The notes under the pieces were generated by a model, which saw nothing but the letters and a program-made list of their open reading frames with translations, was not told the origin of the DNA and did not search any database. Below are positions 6,494 to 15,090 of a stretch of 43,787 nt of DNA, piece after piece; positions within the stretch are counted from its first letter, which is position 1, and each line of letters opens with the position of its first letter. Source of the stretch: E44-bin89 sp034409565. GTDB lineage: Bacteria; Chloroflexota; Dehalococcoidia; Dehalococcoidales; RBG-16-60-22. The position numbers and the translations under genes were made by a program. The stretch lies in NCBI GenBank assembly GCA_034409565.1, contig DAOUMS010000004.1:1-43787 (forward strand), in the 5' to 3' direction.

Positions 6494-7831
6494 ATGTTAC
6501 CAAGCATAACCAAAGTGACATATCTGATTATAGGTAATTCGGCCGGCGGCATTGGCGCCGCGGAAGCGATACGCGAGGTGGACGGGCAAGGTTCTGTGGC
6601 CATTGTCTCTGATGAGCCCTACCCGGTTTACTCGCGCCCGCTCATTGCCGAGTATCTGGCCGAGAGGTGTCCTCTGGAGAGGATGCTTTTCCGACCGCCT
6701 GATTTCTATGAGCGGCACAAAATCCTTACCTACCTTGGCAGCAAGGTGGCGCGGCTTGACCTGAAGGCGCACGTCGCGGAGCTGGACAACGGAGATAAAA
6801 TCCGGTGGCAAAAGCTGTTGCTGGCCACAGGTGGCTCGCCCATCTTCCCCCCGATGGAGGGGCGGGAAAAGAGAGGTGTCTTTACCTTCACCACCCTTGA
6901 CGATGCCAGGGCGATTGACCGGTACCTGAGCCGAAAAGCACGGGCGGTGGTTATCGGTGGCGGACTCATTGGCTTGAGCGTCACGGAAGCCCTGCTCAGG
7001 CGCGGGGTGGAAGTCACCGTTGTCGAAATGAAAGAGCGGATTTTAAACGTCATGCTTGATGAGGCAGCCTCGGCTCTTGAGGAGGAAGCGCTCCGGCGGG
7101 CTGGCGTTAGCATCATAACCGGCCGCACTGTGGCTGAGATAAGCAGCTATACGGGGGGCGCCGCCACCGGCGTGACACTGGACGACGGCACCCCGATGCC
7201 CTGCGAGCTGGTGGTGGTGGCTATTGGTGTCCGGCCGCGGCTGGAACTGGTCGCCGACACCGGCATAAAGACAAATCGCGGTATCGTTGTTGACCATCAC
7301 ATGGCTACTTCTCATCGCGGTGTTTACGCTTGCGGTGACGTCGCCGAGGCTTATGACATCGCCTACGGGGAGTGCCGCCTCACGCCAATCTGGCCCGGTG
7401 CCTATCTGGGCGGCAGGATTGCGGGCTTCAACATGGCGGGTAGAAAGATGGCATATCCGGGCGGGGTAGCCATGAACTCCCTGAAATACCTGGGGCTGGA
7501 CGTGGTCTCTGCGGGCATTGTGAACCCTCCTGACGATAGTTATGAAATGCTTAGCCAGAGCCATGGCAGCACCTACCGCAAGGTCATTTTGAAAGACGGT
7601 CTGGTGGTGGGGCTGGTCTTCGCCGGCAACATCGAGAAATCGGGCATAATCTTCAATTTGATAAGGAACAAAATCAAGGTGGACGGTTTCCAGAAATCGC
7701 TGGTGGCTGAGGATTTTGGCCTCTCCGCTCTCCCCAGAGAGCTATGGCAACCGCACCTGGAAGTGCCGCCTCAGGCATCAATTTCCCCGGTAGAGGCTGA
7801 GCCGGTTGGGGAACTGGTGGCCGGGGAATAA
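6494..7831 (+). CDS. FAD-dependent NAD(P)H oxidoreductase (Pyr_redox family)
   Basis: This is a 445-residue flavoprotein with two Rossmann motifs: an FAD site IIGNSAGGIGAAEAIR near the N-terminus and an NAD(P)H site VVIGGGLIGLSVTEALLRRG at about 152-172. It also has the second FAD motif GVYACGDVAEA. This is the arrangement of NADH-rubredoxin reductase, ferredoxin reductase and the NirB N-terminal module. It lies 32 bases before the glutamate synthase amidotransferase gene. It lacks the N-terminal Fe-S domain of classical GltD, so it may be an alternative electron-input subunit for the split glutamate synthase. That role is inferred from context; a general NAD(P)H:acceptor reductase is the fallback. 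Confidence 0.88.
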   Translation: MLPSITKVTYLIIGNSAGGIGAAEAIREVDGQGSVAIVSDEPYPVYSRPLIAEYLAERCPLERMLFRPPDFYERHKILTYLGSKVARLDLKAHVAELDNGDKIRWQKLLLATGGSPIFPPMEGREKRGVFTFTTLDDARAIDRYLSRKARAVVIGGGLIGLSVTEALLRRGVEVTVVEMKERILNVMLDEAASALEEEALRRAGVSIITGRTVAEISSYTGGAATGVTLDDGTPMPCELVVVAIGVRPRLELVADTGIKTNRGIVVDHHMATSHRGVYACGDVAEAYDIAYGECRLTPIWPGAYLGGRIAGFNMAGRKMAYPGGVAMNSLKYLGLDVVSAGIVNPPDDSYEMLSQSHGSTYRKVILKDGLVVGLVFAGNIEKSGIIFNLIRNKIKVDGFQKSLVAEDFGLSALPRELWQPHLEVPPQASISPVEAEPVGELVAGE

Positions 7832-7863
7832 AGCATAAGTATTCTCACTCTGGAGTTGAGACC

Positions 7864-9033
7864 ATGAAAGAGCTTAACCGGATACAAAACCCTTACCAGG
7901 ATGACAAAGTAATCGATGCCTGCTCCATATTTGGCGCCATGGATACCTCGGGGAAAAGGTTCTCCGGGGAAGGTGTCATCAGGGCGATTGCCAATATGCA
8001 TGACCGTGGTAATGGACTAGGCGGCGGGTTCGCCATCTACGGGTTATATCCTGAGTATGCTGACCTTTATGCCTTCCACATCATGTATCTCAGCCAGAAG
8101 GGCAAGCAGGACGTTGAAGCATTCCTCAAGGACAGGTTTCACCTGGTTCAGGCCGAGGAAGTGCCAGCAAAACCGATACCGGCGATTGCAGAGCCGCCAG
8201 TAGTCTGGCGCTACTTCCTTGAGACCGGGCAGCTGGAACCGGGGGGGCAGGCGGCTGATGATTACGTCGTCGAGAGGGTAATGGAAATAAATACCCGCTT
8301 CCCGGATGCCTTCGTCTTTTCCAGCGGCAAGGATATGGCGGTGTTCAAGGGGGTCGGCTACCCTGAGGAGATAGCCGAGTACTTCTGCCTAGAGCAGTAT
8401 GAAGGTTACCTGTGGACGGCCCACGGCCGGTTCCCGACCAACACGCCGGGCTGGTGGGGCGGTGCCCATCCATTTTCTATTCTGGACTGGACCGTGGTGC
8501 ACAACGGTGAGATTTCGTCCTACGGTATCAACCGGCGCTACCTGGAACAGTTCGGCTATCACTGCACCATGCAGACCGATACCGAGGTGGTGGCCTATGC
8601 CATTGACCTGCTGATGCGAAAACACGGGCTGCCCATCGAGATTGTGGCCCGCGTGCTGGCGGCCCCTCTCTGGACCGAGATTGAGCGCCGTCCGCCGGGA
8701 GAGCAAAAGCTGCTCCGGACCCTGCGCCAGGTATACGGCAGCCTGCTTTTAAACGGCCCCTTCACCGTGATTGTGGCTCACCACGGTGAAATGATTGGTC
8801 TTACCGACCGCGTCAGGTTGCGTCCGCTGACCGTGGGCACCAAAGACAGCATGCTTTATCTCTCCTCCGAGGAGTCCGCCATCCGCCTTATCTGTCCTGA
8901 CCTGGATGAGGCCTGGATTCCAGACGGTGGTGAGCCAGTCGTTGGCAGCTTGAAAACGCCGTTGCTGACACCGGCGCCACTTCGTGAGAGCCAGGAATAT
9001 CTGGCCGAAAAGCGGGTACCGATAGCAAAGTAG
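7864..9033 (+). CDS. Glutamate synthase glutamine amidotransferase subunit (class II, GlxB-like)
   Basis: This 389-residue stand-alone class II glutamine amidotransferase corresponds to the N-terminal domain of large-type GltB. The catalytic nucleophile is predicted as Cys20 in DACSIFGAM, so a 19-residue propeptide would be removed as in GltB and PurF. Other family signatures are GNGLGGGFAIYG, the RFPTNTPGWWGGAHPF segment and HNGEISSYGINR, which bind glutamine and shape the oxyanion hole. It releases ammonia from glutamine for the synthase core encoded just downstream (11-base gap). Separate genes for the amidotransferase, FMN and GXGXG parts are typical of archaeal-type and some anaerobic bacterial enzymes. 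Confidence 0.93.
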   Translation: MKELNRIQNPYQDDKVIDACSIFGAMDTSGKRFSGEGVIRAIANMHDRGNGLGGGFAIYGLYPEYADLYAFHIMYLSQKGKQDVEAFLKDRFHLVQAEEVPAKPIPAIAEPPVVWRYFLETGQLEPGGQAADDYVVERVMEINTRFPDAFVFSSGKDMAVFKGVGYPEEIAEYFCLEQYEGYLWTAHGRFPTNTPGWWGGAHPFSILDWTVVHNGEISSYGINRRYLEQFGYHCTMQTDTEVVAYAIDLLMRKHGLPIEIVARVLAAPLWTEIERRPPGEQKLLRTLRQVYGSLLLNGPFTVIVAHHGEMIGLTDRVRLRPLTVGTKDSMLYLSSEESAIRLICPDLDEAWIPDGGEPVVGSLKTPLLTPAPLRESQEYLAEKRVPIAK

Positions 9034-9043
9034 GGAAGGAACG

Positions 9044-10546
9044 ATGAAGACCTATCTACCGCCCCGGTTTTTGGTGACAAGAGATCTGGAGAAATGCATC
9101 AAGTGTGAGGTGTGCGTTAACCAGTGCTCCTTTGACAATCATTACTATGATGCTGATGACGATGAGGTGAAGAGCCGCAGCGAGAACTGCGTTGGCTGCC
9201 ATCGCTGTGTCACCTTCTGTCCCACCGGGGCCTTGACGGTGAGAAGAAATCCCCTGGAGTACCGGGAAAACCAGAACTGGCGTCCCGAGTTTATTGAAGA
9301 CATCATCCGGCAGGCGGAGTCCGGGGGCATCCTGCTCACCGGCATGGGCAATGATAAAGGCCAGCGGATTTACTGGGACCATCTGTTGCTCAATGCCAGC
9401 CAGGTGACCAACCCTTCCATTGACCCGCTGCGTGAGCCGATGGAACTGGCCACCTACCTCGGCCGAAAGCCAGACCGGGTGACACTGGACTCAGACCTGA
9501 ATCTGGAGACGGAGCTGGCGCCTCAGGTCAGGCTGGAGGTGCCGGTCATGTTTTCCGCCATATCCTATGGTGCGGTGAGCCTGAACGTGCATGAATCCCT
9601 GGCCAGGGCGGCTACCGAGGTGGGTACCCTGTGGAATACGGGCGAGGGAGGGCTTCACCCCAAGCTGTATAAATATGGCAACAATACCATTGCTCAGGTA
9701 GCCTCCGGGCGCTTCGGTGTTCACCCCGAGTACCTCGATGTGGCCCGCGTCGTTGAGATTAAGATTGGTCAGGGGGCCAAGCCGGGCATTGGCGGGCATC
9801 TTCCCGGGGAGAAGGTGAGTGCTGAAGTCTCGGCCACCCGCATGATTCCCCAGGGAACAGATGCCCTGTCCCCCGCCCCCCAGCATGATATTTACTCTAT
9901 TGAAGACCTGGCACAGCTTATTTACGCGCTGAAAGAGGCCACCCATTATACCAAGCCAATATCAGTGAAGATAGCCGCGGTACATAACTCGGCGGCTATC
10001 GCCAGCGGTATGGTGCGGGCCGGTGCCGATATCATTGTGCTTGACGGGCTGCGTGGTGCCACCGGTGCCGCGCCCAAGGTTATCCGTGACAACGTCGGCA
10101 TCCCCATAGAGATGGCCCTGGCCTCGGTGGACAGCCGCCTGAGGCAGGAGGGCATCCGCAACCGGGCCTCAATTGTTGTTTCCGGCGGCATACGCAACAG
10201 CGGTGACGTGGCCAAGGCCATTGCCCTCGGTGCTGACGCCGTCAATATTGGCACGGCCGCGCTGGTTGCTCTGGGCTGTCGCCTCTGCCAGCAGTGTCAT
10301 ACCGGGAAGTGCGCTTGGGGAATCTGCACCTCTGACCTTTTCCTGACCAAGCGGGTTAACCCTGATATCGGAGCCAGGCGATTGGCGAACCTCCTGCGTG
10401 GCTGGAGCCTGGAGCTCAAGGACATGCTGGGTGGTATGGGCATTAACGCCTTGGAAAGTCTCCGTGGCAACCGGCTGCACCTGAGGGGGGTGGGGCTCAG
10501 TGATACCGAACTGGATATTCTGGGCGTAAGGATGGCGGGAAGCTGA
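9044..10546 (+). CDS. Glutamate synthase FMN/Fe-S core subunit with N-terminal ferredoxin domain
   Basis: This 500-residue protein joins an N-terminal two-cluster ferredoxin domain (Cys18/21/24/28 and Cys49/52/55/59) to the FMN-binding (beta/alpha)8 domain of glutamate synthase. The synthase part shows GEGGLHPKL, IKIGQGAKPGIGGHLPG, DIIVLDGLRGATGAAP and VVSGGIRNSGDVAKAIALGADAV. Near residue 411 the cysteine-rich loop CRLCQQCHTGKCAWGIC would hold the 3Fe-4S cluster. It condenses ammonia with 2-oxoglutarate and reduces the iminoglutarate to glutamate. Its fused ferredoxin domain suggests that low-potential Fe-S carriers or the neighbouring FAD reductase supply electrons. It follows the amidotransferase gene closely and is followed after one base by the GXGXG subunit. 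Confidence 0.94.
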   Translation: MKTYLPPRFLVTRDLEKCIKCEVCVNQCSFDNHYYDADDDEVKSRSENCVGCHRCVTFCPTGALTVRRNPLEYRENQNWRPEFIEDIIRQAESGGILLTGMGNDKGQRIYWDHLLLNASQVTNPSIDPLREPMELATYLGRKPDRVTLDSDLNLETELAPQVRLEVPVMFSAISYGAVSLNVHESLARAATEVGTLWNTGEGGLHPKLYKYGNNTIAQVASGRFGVHPEYLDVARVVEIKIGQGAKPGIGGHLPGEKVSAEVSATRMIPQGTDALSPAPQHDIYSIEDLAQLIYALKEATHYTKPISVKIAAVHNSAAIASGMVRAGADIIVLDGLRGATGAAPKVIRDNVGIPIEMALASVDSRLRQEGIRNRASIVVSGGIRNSGDVAKAIALGADAVNIGTAALVALGCRLCQQCHTGKCAWGICTSDLFLTKRVNPDIGARRLANLLRGWSLELKDMLGGMGINALESLRGNRLHLRGVGLSDTELDILGVRMAGS

Positions 10547-10547
10547 A

Positions 10548-11306
10548 ATGAAACACAGCCAGAAAATTAACCAAACAGTGAAGATTGACGCCAGTGGCGT
10601 TTATTACCGGGAGCTCAATACCAAGCTCAGAGAGCTGACCAGCAACGGCATCCGGAAGATTGAACTCCGTAATGTCTTTGGGCAGCGCTACATCGGCACC
10701 AGTTTGAACCGGCCGGTGGAAATTGACATCTTCGGCACTCCCGGAAATGACCTGGGAGCATTTATGGACGGGTCCAGGATTACCGTTTACGGCAACGCCC
10801 AGGACGGTTGCGGCAACACCATGAACAACGGGGAGATAATCGTCCACGGTCACGCCGGGGACATTATTGGCCTGTCCGCCAGAGGCGGTAAAATTTTCGT
10901 CCGTGATAGTGTCGGTTATCGGGCCGGCATCCATATGAAGGAATATCAGGACAAAAAACCAGAGCTGGTCATCGGTGGCACGGCACAGGACTTTCTGGGC
11001 GAATACATGGCGGGCGGTATCATGGTCCTGCTGGGTCTGAACGGAAATCAAGACCATAAAGCCAGATTTATCGGCACCGGGATGCACGGAGGTGTTATCT
11101 ACCTGAGGGGCAGCGTGGAAAGCCACCAACTGGGGAAAGAAGTGGGTATTAAAGACCTTGAGGAAGCAGACTGGCAGATACTGAAGAAGCTGGTGGCTGA
11201 ATTCGCGGCCCATTTCGACTATAATGCTGAGGAGATATTGAATCACCAGTTTATCAAGCTCTTCCCCCTCTGGCTCCGACCTTACGGCAGGATTTATACC
11301 CATTGA
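10548..11306 (+). CDS. Glutamate synthase GXGXG-domain subunit
   Basis: This 252-residue protein equals the C-terminal domain of GltB made as a separate chain. It contains the repeated beta-helix signature with G-x-G turns, for example GTPGNDLGAFMDG, GNAQDGCGNTMNNG, GHAGDIIGLSARGG and GTAQDFLGEYMAGG. In the intact enzyme this domain has a structural role, linking the amidotransferase and synthase domains. Its ATG lies one base after the stop of the FMN subunit, so the two are very likely co-translated. An antisense frame of similar length exists over this gene but has none of these family features. Confidence 0.93.
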   Translation: MKHSQKINQTVKIDASGVYYRELNTKLRELTSNGIRKIELRNVFGQRYIGTSLNRPVEIDIFGTPGNDLGAFMDGSRITVYGNAQDGCGNTMNNGEIIVHGHAGDIIGLSARGGKIFVRDSVGYRAGIHMKEYQDKKPELVIGGTAQDFLGEYMAGGIMVLLGLNGNQDHKARFIGTGMHGGVIYLRGSVESHQLGKEVGIKDLEEADWQILKKLVAEFAAHFDYNAEEILNHQFIKLFPLWLRPYGRIYTH

Positions 11307-11319
11307 CCACAGGAGCTTT

Positions 11320-12009
11320 ATGTTAAGTCGAGAAAAGAAACTGCTTATCATAACTGAGTCAATTAAAGACATAAATGGGCTATCTTCTGAACTTGCCCGC
11401 AGGGGATTTGCCTGCTCCGTAACTCACGCCCAGAATGGGGTGATTGAGCAAATCACGACCGGAAATCCAGACCTGGTGTTGCTGGCAGTGAACGGACACC
11501 CCACCGACTCCGGGCTCTGGGAGCTGCCCCGGAGGATAAAGCAGGCAAGGCCGCTGCCCGTCATGGCTCTGGTCAGCAAAGAAAACCTGGGCGACCTTGA
11601 CGTTAACTTGAGCTCGGTAGATGATTTCCTCATCGAGCCGGGTGATTTAAATGAGCTCGTCTTGCGGGCGAAAAGACTCCTGGCCAATACCGGCGGCACG
11701 GATAGCCGCGAGATAATCGAATGCGACGACCTGGTGATAGACCTGGCCAAGTGTGAGGTTACCCTGAACGGCAGGCTCGTGGCGTTTACCTTCAAAGAAT
11801 ACGAGCTGCTCAGATTCCTGGCCAGTCATCAGGGTCGGGTTTATACCCGCGATGCTTTGCTGAGCAAGGTCTGGGGCTATGATTACTTTGGTGGCGATAG
11901 GACGGTAGATGTCCACATCAGGCGTCTCAGAAGCAAGATTGAAGACACCAGCCACACCTTCATTGAAACGGTACGGAATATTGGCTATCGGTTCCAGTGC
12001 CGCAGCTAG
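11320..12009 (+). CDS. GlnR-like orphan response regulator (OmpR-type winged helix) with degenerate receiver
   Basis: This 229-residue regulator has a receiver-like domain (about 1-120) and an OmpR-type winged helix (about 130-226). The DNA-binding part closely resembles GlnR of Actinobacteria: TFKEYELLRFLASHQGRVY, then VWGYDYFGGDRTVDVHIRR and VRNIGYRF. The receiver lacks phosphorylation chemistry. The acceptor aspartate position reads Ala56 in DLVLLAVNG, the N-terminal acidic pair is absent, and the usual Lys-Pro near residue 107 reads Glu-Pro. It probably works without a kinase, as described for GlnR. It follows the glutamate synthase genes and precedes amt, with a GlnR-type box between, so it is a likely nitrogen regulator. 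Confidence 0.88.
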   Translation: MLSREKKLLIITESIKDINGLSSELARRGFACSVTHAQNGVIEQITTGNPDLVLLAVNGHPTDSGLWELPRRIKQARPLPVMALVSKENLGDLDVNLSSVDDFLIEPGDLNELVLRAKRLLANTGGTDSREIIECDDLVIDLAKCEVTLNGRLVAFTFKEYELLRFLASHQGRVYTRDALLSKVWGYDYFGGDRTVDVHIRRLRSKIEDTSHTFIETVRNIGYRFQCRS

Positions 12010-12030
12010 CCTGACCTCCTGCTTTAGCCT

Positions 12031-12090
12031 GTAACCAATATTTAACCTGCCTGTAATCTTCTGGAAACAATTCCGGTTTAAACTGGAAAA
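12031..12090 (+). promoter_or_regulatory. GlnR-type box upstream of amt
   Basis: Four pentamers spaced exactly 11 bases apart lie ahead of amt: GTAAC (12031-12035), TTAAC (12042-12046), GTAAT (12053-12057) and GAAAC (12064-12068). Weaker repeats, GGTTT (12075-12079) and GAAAA (12086-12090), continue the phase. This fits the actinobacterial GlnR consensus GTnAC-n6-GAAAC repeated twice. The gene for the GlnR-like regulator ends only 21 bases upstream. Confidence 0.7.
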
Positions 12091-12116
12091 GGAAGTAGTA
12101 AAGCAGGAGTTTTGAG

Positions 12117-13352
12117 ATGTCGATTAGTTCTGGCGATACCGCTTGGATTTTGATCTCCTCAGCACTGGTCATGTTAATGACCCCGGGAGTGGCCCTGTTC
12201 TACGGTGGTATGGTGAGACGTAAAAACATCCTATCGACACTCATGATGAGCTTTATGTGTTTAGGGCTGGTTGGCCTACTCTGGGTACTCTATGGCTACA
12301 GTTTGAGCTTCGGTACCGACAATGCAGGTCTTATTGGAGGGCTTGATTTTCTGGGTCTCACGAATGTGGGGCAAGCACCGTCGCCAATATATGCTAGCAC
12401 TGTTCCTCACCTAGCCTTTATGGTATTCCAAGGCATGTTTGCTATCATTACAGTAGCGTTAATCACCGGAGCCGTCGTTGAGCGAATCAAGTTCGGGTCT
12501 CTTCTAGTATTTTCTTTTTTATGGCTGACGGTGGTCTATAGCCCAGTGACCCATTGGGTTTGGGGTGATGGTGGCTGGCTGGCTGGATTCGGCGTTCTCG
12601 ACTTCGCTGGTGGTTCCGTTGTTCATCTCAACGCTGGAGTCTCGGCTCTAGCTCTGGTTATTCTGTTAGGTCGGCGTAATGGTTTCCCTCAGGAGTCGAT
12701 GCAGGCTAATAATATCCCTATGGTAGTAATTGGTGCCGGTCTGCTTTGGTTCGGCTGGTTTGGCTTTAATGCTGGTAGTGCCCTTGCTTCTAATAGCCTA
12801 GCCGTCAGCGCCTTTGTTACTACTAATACCGCGGCTGCGGCCGCGGCTTTTACCTGGATGATAATCAGCTGGGCCTATCGTCGTCCGAGCATACTCGGTA
12901 CGGTTACTGGTGCCATTGCTGGGCTGGCTACTATAACTCCAGCTGCCGGGTTTGTGACACCATTGGCCAGTATTCCGATAGGCATCGTGGCTGCTATCGT
13001 TTGCTACTATAGCATGGCATTTGTTAAGACAAAACTCAGCTTTGATGACTCTCTGGATGTATTCGCTGTACATGGCGTTGGTGGTATCTTGGGTATGCTG
13101 GCAGTCGGTATTTTTGCCAGCCTAGCAGTAAATTCGGCTGGGGCCGATGGTTTGCTACTGGGTAGTGGAACACAGCTCTTAAAGCAATTGGTAGGTATTG
13201 CTGCGGTTGGTGCTTATGCCTTCGTTGCCACGTTGATTCTGGGCAAGCTGGTAGATATGACCATTGGTCTGAGAGTCGGTGGTATGGAGGAAACGGTGGG
13301 GCTGGACATATCGCAGCATGGCGAAAGGGCGTATGGAGGCGTGCTGCGATGA
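12117..13352 (+). CDS. amt: Ammonium transporter, Amt family
   Basis: This is a 411-residue Amt/Rh-family channel of normal length with 11 hydrophobic segments. It contains FYGGMVRRKNIL, the first-pore-histidine region (THWVWG and FAGGSVVHLNAG) and the second-histidine region (FAVHGVGGILGMLAVGIFAS). It brings ammonium across the inner membrane. A good GCAGGAG ribosome site precedes the ATG. The stop overlaps the glnB start by 4 bases, the classical amt-glnB pairing in which PII docks on and closes the channel. Codon use is less GC-rich than in the flanking gltB-like and glnA genes, with many CTA, GCT and ACT codons. Confidence 0.97.
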   Translation: MSISSGDTAWILISSALVMLMTPGVALFYGGMVRRKNILSTLMMSFMCLGLVGLLWVLYGYSLSFGTDNAGLIGGLDFLGLTNVGQAPSPIYASTVPHLAFMVFQGMFAIITVALITGAVVERIKFGSLLVFSFLWLTVVYSPVTHWVWGDGGWLAGFGVLDFAGGSVVHLNAGVSALALVILLGRRNGFPQESMQANNIPMVVIGAGLLWFGWFGFNAGSALASNSLAVSAFVTTNTAAAAAAFTWMIISWAYRRPSILGTVTGAIAGLATITPAAGFVTPLASIPIGIVAAIVCYYSMAFVKTKLSFDDSLDVFAVHGVGGILGMLAVGIFASLAVNSAGADGLLLGSGTQLLKQLVGIAAVGAYAFVATLILGKLVDMTIGLRVGGMEETVGLDISQHGERAYGGVLR

Positions 13353-13687
13353 AGAAGATAGAGGCCATTATCCGGGAGGAGAAGCTGGAGCCAGTCAGAA
13401 AGGCAGTTGAGGATTGCGGCTATTTTGGCATGACCGTCAGCGAAGTGAGTGGCCGGGGGAGACAAAAGGGGATTCCCTTACAATGGCGGGTGGGTGAATA
13501 CCGGGTGGATTTCCTGCCCAAAATCAAGGTTGAAGTTGTCGTCCTCGATGGTGATGTGCCCAAGACAGTAAACGCCATCACCACCAGCGCCCGCACCGGT
13601 GAGATGGGAGACGGCAAGATATTTGTCCTGCCGGTGGAAAACGCGGTGCGCGTCAGAACCGGTGAGGACGGCGAAAACGCAATCTAA
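13349..13687 (+). CDS. glnB: Nitrogen regulatory protein PII
   Basis: This 112-residue PII signal protein matches the family length. The T-loop GRGRQKGIPLQWRVGEYRVDF keeps Tyr51, the residue uridylylated in proteobacteria. The nucleotide-binding segment TSARTGEMGDGKIFVLPV and the C-terminal RVRTGE are also conserved. PII reads ATP/ADP and 2-oxoglutarate and controls Amt. The 4-base overlap with amt places it in the GlnK role. No uridylyltransferase gene is in this window, so whether Tyr51 is modified is unknown. glnA follows after 25 bases. Confidence 0.96.
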   Translation: MKKIEAIIREEKLEPVRKAVEDCGYFGMTVSEVSGRGRQKGIPLQWRVGEYRVDFLPKIKVEVVVLDGDVPKTVNAITTSARTGEMGDGKIFVLPVENAVRVRTGEDGENAI

Positions 13688-13712
13688 AAATAAACAAAAA
13701 ATGGAGGTAAAA

Positions 13713-15056
13713 ATGGCAAGCAGAAGTAGAGAAGAAGGCAAAGAATATGTCCTCAAGATGGCCAAGGAACACGATGTCAAGTTCATCAGGTTGTGGTTCA
13801 CCGATATCCTGGGATTTTTGAAGAACTTCGCCATCACCGTGGAAGAGCTGGAGGGCGCCCTTGAGGAAGGCATGGGCTTCGATGGCTCCTCAATTGAAGG
13901 CTTTGCCCGCATCGATGAAAGCGATATGGTGGCGCTGCCCGACCCCGAGACTTTCCAGATACTTCCCTGGAGGCCCCGGGAGCACCATGCCGTGGCTCGG
14001 ATGTTCTGCGACATTTTAAAGCCCGGCGGCGAACATTTTGAGGGCGACCCGCGATACGTCCTGAAGCGGAACCTGAAGCGGGCGGCTGATTTAGGTTACA
14101 CCTATTACGTGGGCCCGGAGCTGGAGTACTTCTATTTCCGAGATTCACAGGGGACCGAGGCTCTGGACCAGGGGGGCTACTTTGACCTGACGCCGCGAGA
14201 TGCCGCCACCGACATGAGAAAAGACACCGTCCTTACCCTTGAAGAGATGGGTATCGGTGTGGAGTATTCCCACCACGAGGTTGCTACCAGCCAGCACGAG
14301 ATAGACATGAGGTATACTGACGCCCTGACCATGGCCGACAGCGTGATGACCTACCGCCTGGTGGTCAAAGAGGTCGCCCTGAAGTACGGGGTCTATGCCA
14401 CCTTCATGCCCAAACCGGTATTCGGCATCAATGGCAGTGGCATGCACGTGCACCAGTCGCTATTCAAAGGTGATAGGAACGCCTTCTTTGATGCCAAAGA
14501 CCCCTACCACCTCTCCAAGGTAGGCAGGAGCTATATCGCCGGGCTGCTGAAGCACGCGCCGGAGATTACGTCCGTGGCCAACCAGTGGGTTAACTCCTAC
14601 AAAAGACTGGTCCCCGGCTATGAGGCGCCGGTATATCTTTCCTGGGCGCGGCGCAACCGGTCCGACCTTATCCGCGTCCCCGAGTACCGCCCGGGCAAAG
14701 AAAAAGCCACCCGGATTGAATTCCGGTCTCCTGACCCGGCCTGCAACCCCTACCTCGCCTTCAGCGTCATGCTGGCCGCCGGACTGGAAGGCATTGAAAA
14801 GGGCTACGAGGCACCGGCACCAATCGAAGAGAATGTTTATGAAATGTCTGCCGAAGAGAGACAGCGCCGGGGCATCGGGACTTTACCCGCCAGCCTGCTG
14901 GAAGCTATAATGCTAACTGAGCAAAGCGAGTTGGTAAGAAAAGCCCTGGGCGACCATGTTTTTAATGCCTTCATCGAGAACAAGAAGATTGAGTGGGACC
15001 GGTACCGGATACAGGTAACCGAATACGAACTGAACAGATACCTGCCCATATTATAA
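13713..15056 (+). CDS. glnA: Glutamine synthetase type I
   Basis: This 447-residue GSI forms glutamine from glutamate, ammonia and ATP. The start at 13713 is chosen because ATGGAGGT just upstream supplies the ribosome site and because MASRSREEGKEYVLKMAKEH matches family N-termini; a frame extending 38 codons further would overlap glnB and is unlikely. Signatures include MGFDGSSIEGFARI, the catalytic VGPELEYFYF and NGSGMHVHQSLF, and the RIEFRSPDPACNPYL segment. The region corresponding to the adenylylation loop reads ENVYEMSAEER, lacking the NLYDLP site of the beta subtype, so it is probably alpha-type and not adenylylated. It is co-transcribed with amt-glnB. Confidence 0.97.
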   Translation: MASRSREEGKEYVLKMAKEHDVKFIRLWFTDILGFLKNFAITVEELEGALEEGMGFDGSSIEGFARIDESDMVALPDPETFQILPWRPREHHAVARMFCDILKPGGEHFEGDPRYVLKRNLKRAADLGYTYYVGPELEYFYFRDSQGTEALDQGGYFDLTPRDAATDMRKDTVLTLEEMGIGVEYSHHEVATSQHEIDMRYTDALTMADSVMTYRLVVKEVALKYGVYATFMPKPVFGINGSGMHVHQSLFKGDRNAFFDAKDPYHLSKVGRSYIAGLLKHAPEITSVANQWVNSYKRLVPGYEAPVYLSWARRNRSDLIRVPEYRPGKEKATRIEFRSPDPACNPYLAFSVMLAAGLEGIEKGYEAPAPIEENVYEMSAEERQRRGIGTLPASLLEAIMLTEQSELVRKALGDHVFNAFIENKKIEWDRYRIQVTEYELNRYLPIL

Positions 15057-15090
15057 GCTAAAGTAGTGTGACACGTCTGGAGGAATTGGG

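Noticed and set aside
10497..11372. A 291-residue minus-strand frame over the GXGXG gene
   Set aside because: It lies wholly antisense to a well-supported glutamate synthase subunit and shows no family features.
13599..13712. N-terminal extension of glnA
   Set aside because: It overlaps glnB in another frame; the ATG at 13713 has a ribosome site and matches family starts.
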